From Entophlyctis helioformis (taxonomy: Eukaryota; Chytridiomycota; Chytridiomycetes; Chytridiales; Chytriomycetaceae): DNA of 64,000 nt. The notes beneath the pieces were generated by a model, which did not search any database, was not told the origin of the DNA, and was given only the letters and a program-made list of their open reading frames with translations. The position numbers and the translations under genes are program-made. This document shows, one piece after another, positions 58,252-64,000 of the stretch (position 1 is the stretch's first letter; each line of letters opens with the position of its first letter). The stretch is taken from the NCBI GenBank assembly GCA_025526915.1, contig JAHLKH010000040.1, forward strand, positions 62,001 to 126,000, written 5' to 3'.

Positions 58252-58817
58252 CTGAGCACGGTGATGAGGGCGTGTGTTGTTGTTGTTGTTGTTGCGTGTC
58301 GGCCATTCAGCAAGCCATTGTGTGTTGGGGCACAGATGCAGTTCAGGACGATGCGATGAGTCGTGCGCAGTATGTGTGGCATGCGTGACGATGGGTCGTG
58401 CAAAGTATGCGTGGCGTGCGTGGCATGCGTGGCGTGGTGCGCAAGACAGAGAGTGGACAGTCAGCGATGCCAGGAGGGTTGGTGGGGGGTGGAAGCGAGC
58501 AGCCGACAGGGCAGATGCAACCCATCTGTACGCGTCGTGCTGTGTGCCGTGTGCCGTGTGCCGTGTGTCGTGTGCCGTGTGCCATGGCCATATGCCAACG
58601 CACGGCCAGACAGCGAGACTGGACGGGCAGGAGGGTAGGGTCTGGCCAGCCGACGAGCAGCGTGCGAAGGTGTCCATGTCCTGCACCGCGCCACTGGCAC
58701 ACACACGCTCTGGCACACTCGCTCTGGCCATGGCACGAGCAGCACGCCGTGGGCATGCCGACACCAAGCCACAACGCACCATTTTCAGCAGTTTTCCAAC
58801 TCGCTGACAAACCACCA
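58252..58817. other. 5' region of the light-chain gene and LIAS promoter
   Basis: About 565 bp with a GTT/AAC repeat (about 58277-58294), repeated GTGGCGTGCGTGGCATGCG words near 58410-58435, and four to five GTGCCGTGT units near 58545-58590. It must contain the missing first exon of the light chain on the minus strand and the promoter of lipoyl synthase. No other gene was seen. Confidence 0.5.
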
Positions 58818-60771
58818 ATGGCCGCGCGATTCCTTGCAGCCGCCGCCGTCCGTCCGTCGCCGGTGTCGCTGGCGTCGCTGGCGTTGCCGAATGCAGGCAG
58901 CCAGGTGCGTGGCGTCTGGCGCCTGTACACTGCACACTGCACACTGCGCCGACTCACATTCGCCACATCCCCCCACGCCAGCAGGCTGCCCTCCTCGCCG
59001 CTCGCCGCTCCATCTCAAACACATCGCCTGCAGACCAGGCCCATGAAGTCAACCCTTCGGCATCAGCAGCAGAAGCGACCAACACTGCTGCTGCTGCTTC
59101 TGCTTCTGCTGCCACTTCTGCCAGAAAGGTGCCTGGCTTCTCTGAGCGCCTGTCCAGCGGGCCATCGCTCGGCGACTTTATCCAGCAGTCGTCCAAGTTC
59201 ACCATCGAAGAGGCTCTCGAGCTCAAGTCGTCGTCAAAGCTCGAGCCGCTGACCAAGAAAACGTAAGTTGGTCTGCATGCCGCCTGTCCAGCCCTGTCCA
59301 GCCCTGTCCTGTCTTGCGTGCCCCGTCTGCGGCTGTGATTGCCGCCCACGCAACGGCGGACGATGCAGTGCTGGCCTCTGCCACACGGCCGCCTTGCATT
59401 CAAGAAGCGACCCCCACTCGCCGGCACTGGCGAATTGCAATCGGCAGCGCTGGCAGCTGACACCGTCACTTGACCGATGCCCGGCATGCAGTCACCAGAA
59501 GCTGCCGTCGTGGCTCAAGACAGACATCCCTGTCAGCGCCGAGTACAAGCAGATCAAGAAGGATCTGCGCGGCCTCAAGCTGCACACGGTACGTTGTCAC
59601 TGTCCTGGCTTGACAGCGTTCGGCAGCCATCGGCAGCCATCGCTTTGAGCAAGCATTTACCCGGAATGTCCATGGCACGACAGGTCTGTGAAGAGGCACG
59701 ATGCCCCAACATTGGCGAGTGCTGGGGTGGCGGCGAGCACAAGACTGCCACAGCCACCATCATGGTATGTTTGGGCACATGTGTTCCGTGCGCCAGACTG
59801 GACTGGCTGACACGTCGTCGCGGATGCAGCTCATGGGTGACGAGTGCACGCGCGGATGCCGCTTCTGCTCGGTCAAGACCAACCGTGCCCCCAAGGCTCT
59901 TGATCCTGCAGAGCCCGAGAACACGGCCGAAGCCATTTCCCGCTGGGGTCTGGACTATGTCGTTCTCACTTCGGTCGATCGCGATGGTGCGTGGCTTGGC
60001 TTGGCTTGGCTTGTTAAGCAATCCTCTGATGGAGTTGGATGATTGCTGACTGTTGCGCTTAGATCTGGCTGATGGTGGATCGGCCCACTTTGCCGAAACG
60101 GTCAGCCTGATCAAGAAAAAGTGAGTTGGCCTGCAGACACCCTGCCCATTCCTTGATCGCTGCCGATTGCTCACATCATGACGATCGCATGGCCATCGCA
60201 CAGGGCACCTCAAATCCTGGTCGAGTGTCTCACGGGCGACTTTTACGGCTCGCTTGAGGCCGTTGAGCGTGTCGCACGCTCTGGCCTCGATGTCTATGCC
60301 CACAACATCGAGACCGTCGAGGCCCTCCAGGCGTCTGTCCGCGACCGCCGCGCCAACTTCCGCCAGTCTCTCGCTGTTCTCGAGCGCGCCAAGGCGGTCC
60401 GCCCCGAGCTCATCACCAAAACGTCCATGATGCTTGGTCTTGGCGAGACCGACGACGAGGTCATGGCTGCTCTGCGTGACCTCCGTGCCATTGACGTTGA
60501 CGTGGTTACGTTTGGCCAGTACATGCGGCCCACCAAGAAGCACATGAAGGTCGAGGAGTATGTGCACCCGGACAAGTTTGCGCACTGGGCGACTGTTGCC
60601 GAGGGTCTTGGGTTCAAGTATGTTGCCAGCGGCCCGTTGGTGCGATCGAGCTACAAGGCCGGAGAGTTTTACATCAAGAACATGCTTAAGAAGCGGGCCG
60701 AGGCTGAGCTTTCCTTTGTCACGGATGCATCCACTGCACCGTCGTCCGAGGCGTCTGCTGGTCGTCAATGA
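58818..60771 (+). CDS. LIP5: Lipoyl synthase, mitochondrial (radical SAM)
   Basis: Inserts sulfur at C6 and C8 of protein-bound octanoyl chains to make lipoate for pyruvate and 2-oxoglutarate dehydrogenases. Exon 1 (58818-58904) and the start of exon 2 (58985-59262) encode an Ala/Arg/Ser-rich mitochondrial presequence. Further exons follow with in-phase junctions. Motifs are [10 protein letters not shown], the auxiliary-cluster [24 protein letters not shown], the radical-SAM cluster [16 protein letters not shown], and [17 protein letters not shown]. Later blocks are [101 protein letters not shown] (carrying the RSSY motif). It is the first plus-strand gene after a run of minus-strand genes. 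Confidence 0.96.
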
Positions 60772-60852
60772 ATGTATTTGTCGTGTTTCGACGCGCTTGG
60801 CGATCTGTGGCGACGCATGGGTTGGCGTTGGCACCAACAACAGCAACAAGGC

Positions 60853-63296
60853 ATGAATGCTGAGATTGGGCCAAGCGCGCCGGTTGATGCGCACAACACG
60901 GGATACGACCTTGGAGCGCCTCTGTGTCGCGGCCCGTCGCTCTCCCTGAACGAACTGTCAAAGCAGGCCAAGATGCAGATGAAGCAGTTTGAGCAAAAGG
61001 TTGGCCGGCTTGCTGGCAAGCCAACTGCCGATGGCCGCCAGCAACAGCAACAACAACAGCAGCAACGTGATGCGCGGCTCAGCAGCAGCGGTGTTGGTCT
61101 GCATACTCGACGGTCAAAGAGCATCGAGATGCTTGCTGCCTCGGCAGTCGACGACGCTGGCGGTGTCAACTACCCAGATACGCCTGCAAGCACCGATGCT
61201 GCTGTCAACATTACGTGCATCACCGACTCGGCTGGCCTGGTCGACTACGAGGCTTCGCGTCTGCCACCATCCATGCGCAGGATGCCGATTCTACAGCTGC
61301 CTGTCAGGATACCGTCGCCTCTGCCACCAGCACCTTCTCCGCCACCTCCTCAACGGCAGCCGTCTCCACCGCCGCCACCGCCTCCACAACCCGTCGTTCC
61401 ACCTGCACCTGTTGTTGTCGAGCCGCCGCAGCCACCTCCCAGAAACGCGGATGCAGACACGATCCTCGAACTCAAAGAACTCGTGCGCCGCCAAAACACG
61501 TTGCTGTTGTGGTACACGGCACAATATCCTGGGCCAGGCCCCAGCTCGCTTGCAGACTTTTACAAGGTCGTGGACGGACATGATCGTATATGTGTGTACG
61601 TCATGCGCCTAAAACTGACGCTCTGCGCATCGGCGTCGACAGTCTACAGAGGAGCATGCGAATCCAGTCGGGACGATTGCCAAAGTGTACGAGGACAAGC
61701 TGGCCGAGACTGAGCGCAGCGTCTCGCTTCTCAAGAGCGAGCAAATCAAGCTGCACGAGCAGATGGCGTGAGTGGCGCGGCACCGCTGGTCCCAGTATGG
61801 ATGTGCTAAACTCTGTTCACTGTCAAGTGCTGAGCGACAGAGCTATGAAGGCATTGTCCAAAAAGAGCGCGAAGCAAGTCGGCAGGCTGCACTTGCTGCA
61901 GGTGAGGCAGGCATTGCTCCAACCACCAAGCGCTGATGCTGGTTGAAATGGCTGACATGACGCGACCCAACCACCTGCGGCATACAGCCGAGCAGCACCT
62001 GTCCGAGACGCAGCAGCGCAAAGCGCATCTTGCTTCGCTGCAAGAGTCTACACGAAACCAGGCAGCAACGATCGACCGGCTCACAGGGACGGTCCAGTCG
62101 CTTGAAGAGAAGCTGGTGGACACCACGGGCAAGATGGAAAAGTCGGTCAAGACCAACAAGATGCTGGCTGTCAAGGTCGCTGAGCTTGATGCGCAGTGCG
62201 TCGAGACGGAGCGCAGTCTGATGGATGCGACACGAGACCGCGATCGTGCGCAGCGTTGGGTGCGTGCCTACCAAGGATGTGTCGAGGACTACGAAAGGCG
62301 GGTGATGCACGAAATGCCACGGTCGGGTCGAGTACGCAGCACGGCTAACCATGTGCGGTATGCAGCTGCGTGAGAGAGTCTGGCTTGGCGTCGATCTTGC
62401 ACGAAGACGTGATTCGCGACGTGCTGCCTGGATCCCTGCTTCTGACGCGGCATGTCAAGAACGTGATTCGCGAGCTGCAAGGTAAACCGTTGGCGATGCG
62501 TGGTTTGGACTGACGTGCAACGGCACGACACGAACTGACAGAGCCGCATGGTCTGGTCGGCCTGACAGACACGAATCGCAAGCTGAATCGGGCCGAGAGT
62601 GAAATGGAAAAGAGCAAACGGGAACATGCCGGAGCACTGCAGCAGTACATGATCGAGTTGGAGCGCAAAAAGGCCGAGCTGGCTGCCAACAAGGACCATT
62701 TGCAAGAAGTCGTCTCACTGGCAAGTTGAGTCCAAGGTTGTGCCAATGGAATGGGGTGTGCTGACTGGGCCAGTCGACACGGTTGTATAGGCTGAGCGTG
62801 CACGCAGCGAGCGCGACCATACCATCGAGCAGCTGCATCGAGTCAACAAGGACCTGGCGTCTTTGGATGAGAACCAGCGGCGGATGCAGCGCGAAAAGGA
62901 CGAGGAGATTGCAGATCTCATGACCAGGTATGCCGGCATTTGTGGATTGCTGTTCCGTTGATGGTCAGCACCATCTGATGCGAAGCGCTTGAACAGATCC
63001 AAGGCGCAGATGAAGACGATGCGCGAGCAGTTTGAGACGGAGCGACATGGGCTCCAGTGTCAGGTGGATGAGATGCAAAAGGCCAAGATCGAGCTGCAGA
63101 TCGAGGTCGGGCATCTCACACGCGACCGGCGCTCGGCAACAATGGAGCTTGAGTCGATGCATCGCGTGAGTATCGGTGCAGTGGATTGAGCGCCTGCATG
63201 GTGTTGATGGAGCGTGTGGCTGACGCTGGTTGGCTTACTGCCAGAACATCACGCTCACGAGGGACCAGTTCCGGCGCGATCTTGGTCTGGTATGAG
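60853..63296 (+). CDS. Unrecognised proline-rich coiled-coil protein
   Basis: No family was recognised. Exons include 60853-61585, 61650 to about 61767, about 61829-61901, about 61987-62262, about 62366-62481, about 62542-62726, about 62792-62926, about 62999-63165 and about 63243-63296. The N-terminal third has a short helical segment (LNELSKQAKMQMKQFEQKV), a polyglutamine run, and a proline-rich stretch (PSPPPPPPPQPVVPPAP). It ends with a hydrophobic helix before EEHANPVGTIAKVYEDKLAE. The rest is heptad-rich coiled coil (ATIDRLTGTVQSLEEKL, MEKSKREHAGALQQYMIELERKKAELAANK, FETERHGLQCQVDEMQKAKIELQIEV). An upstream in-frame ATG at 60817 is possible. The gene begins within 90 bp of the lipoyl synthase stop. 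Cytoskeletal or centrosomal roles are possible but not shown. Confidence 0.7.
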
Positions 63297-63374
63297 CAGG
63301 CTGCTGACGTCACGTTGCTCAATGAATGGCCAATGAGGCGTTTGCCCGCTTCGCCTTTGTTCACGGCAGACGCC

Positions 63375-64000
63375 ATGATGTTTGGTCGGGGAAGTGCAGT
63401 CCCTGTCGGCTTGAGCAGCACGGGCATGGGCGACAGCAGCGGTGGCCACGGCAATGGCAACAGCAATGGCAACAGCACCGGCCACGGCAACGGCAACGCC
63501 AGCGACAGCAGCCTGCCGTTCAGACGCCGCACGCATGGCCCGATGGGCACGGCGTCGAGCGACGAGGATTCGATTGACGACTTTGATACGCCGGCCTGCC
63601 TCTGCGGCGCAAGCGCAACGGGGCTGGCAGCAAGCGGCCGTCGAGCGGCGGCTTCTCGCTGGCCTACACTGCGCTGGTTGCCTTTGGCGCTCTGACCATT
63701 GGTCTGTACATTGGCATGTTTGTGCTGTCGGCCGCATTGCCCAAGTCGCTGTCCACAAAGTCTGGCGCACAGGGCGACGCCTCGTCTGGCAAGTCGGCCG
63801 CTGCCCATGGCGCGGCGAGCACCAAAATAGCCGTCAAGAAGCGGCCGCCGCCCGATCTGGCGGGCGAAGCGCCGGCGGCATCGGATGTGGATGAACTCAA
63901 GAAAGCGGTGCAGTCGCAGCTTGCCACGATCGAGCAGCTCAAGCTGGAGCTCGCCAGAGCAGGCCACCCTGGCTACAACGACGACAAGCAGGCTGGTGGC
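63375..64000 (+). CDS. Single-pass membrane protein, cut by the right edge
   Basis: The N-terminus (MMFGRGSAVPVGLSSTG) leads into a Gly/Asn/Ser/His repeat region coded by GGCAACGGCAATGGC-type repeats. An acidic patch (SSDEDSIDDFDTP), a basic patch (LRRKRNGAGSKRPSSGG) and one hydrophobic helix (SLAYTALVAFGALTIGLYIG, about residues 95-120) follow. Beyond the helix the frame stays open to the window end with KKRPPPDLAGEAP and a helical QSQLATIEQLKLELARAG. The acidic part and the helix are joined only if one base is missing near 63595. The positive patch just before the helix suggests a type II orientation. No family was recognised. Confidence 0.6.

Noticed and set aside
58461..58807. Open frames upstream of lipoyl synthase as an extra gene
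   Set aside because: They are made of GTGCCGTGT and GTGGCGTGC repeats and have no family resemblance; the region is needed for the light-chain first exon and the LIAS promoter.
1..64000. CRISPR arrays, operons or prokaryotic ribosome-binding sites
   Set aside because: The repeats seen are simple tandem repeats without unique spacers, and the genes have spliceosomal introns; this is eukaryotic nuclear DNA.
1..64000. tRNA or rRNA genes
   Set aside because: No cloverleaf-compatible A and B box pairs or rRNA-like stretches were recognised in the spacers examined; a covariance-model search would be decisive.

Overview
The window is nuclear DNA from a eukaryote, most likely a zoosporic (flagellated) fungus such as a chytrid. 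Seen directly: protein genes are broken into many exons by short GT-AG or GC-AG introns of mostly 50-110 bp. Intergenic gaps are often under 200 bp and overall GC is high. Introns are full of simple repeats built on GACAGATG, TGACTGAC and CTGGCTGG. The gene set mixes fungal-type genes (FEX fluoride exporter, KelA/Tea1-like coiled coil, ABP1, MED12) with Rac1 and a dynein regulatory complex protein of motile cilia. The chytrid assignment is inference.

Layout, left to right (strand): PIG-P/GPI19 (-, cut by the left edge); AP-1 sigma (+); UTP21/WDR36 (+); two tandem Rac1 genes (+,+); an SLC25 mitochondrial carrier (+); ALG11 (-); POT1 (+); ATP5/OSCP (-); an INO80E-like protein (+); SNX3 (+); a DRC9/DRC10-like ciliary protein (+); NUP133 (-); TRM1 (+); RPC40/AC40 (-); ABP1 (+); MED12 (-, about 8 kb); an intronless GIY-YIG plus zinc-knuckle gene bracketed by 39-bp direct repeats (+); a 1,896-residue coiled-coil scaffold (-); mitochondrial ICT1-type peptidyl-tRNA hydrolase (-); CSN2 (+); FEX (-); myosin regulatory light chain (-); lipoyl synthase (+); an unrecognised coiled-coil protein (+); and a membrane protein cut by the right edge (+). 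There is no pathway cluster: these are housekeeping genes for rRNA and tRNA processing, telomeres, nuclear pore, transcription, trafficking, actin and mitochondria. Many neighbours are divergent pairs with start codons only 14-230 bp apart, so they probably share promoters.

Exon boundaries were placed by hand from splice sites, phase and family conservation. In most genes all phases close exactly: UTP21, AP1S, SNX3, CSN2, RPC40, ALG11, ABP1, FEX and OSCP all give family-typical lengths. In about a dozen places, however, the conserved reading frame is recovered only if one base is missing, and always one base missing rather than extra. This affects Rac1 copy B, the carrier, POT1, INO80E, the DRC gene, TRM1, MED12, NUP133 and the last gene. 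It looks like residual single-base deletion error in the assembly, so apparent lesions such as the lost CaaX box of Rac1 copy B must be verified.

The most unusual locus is the GIY-YIG/zinc-knuckle gene at 45593-46216. It is intronless, in a stretch without the usual intron-type repeats, and lies between near-identical direct repeats.
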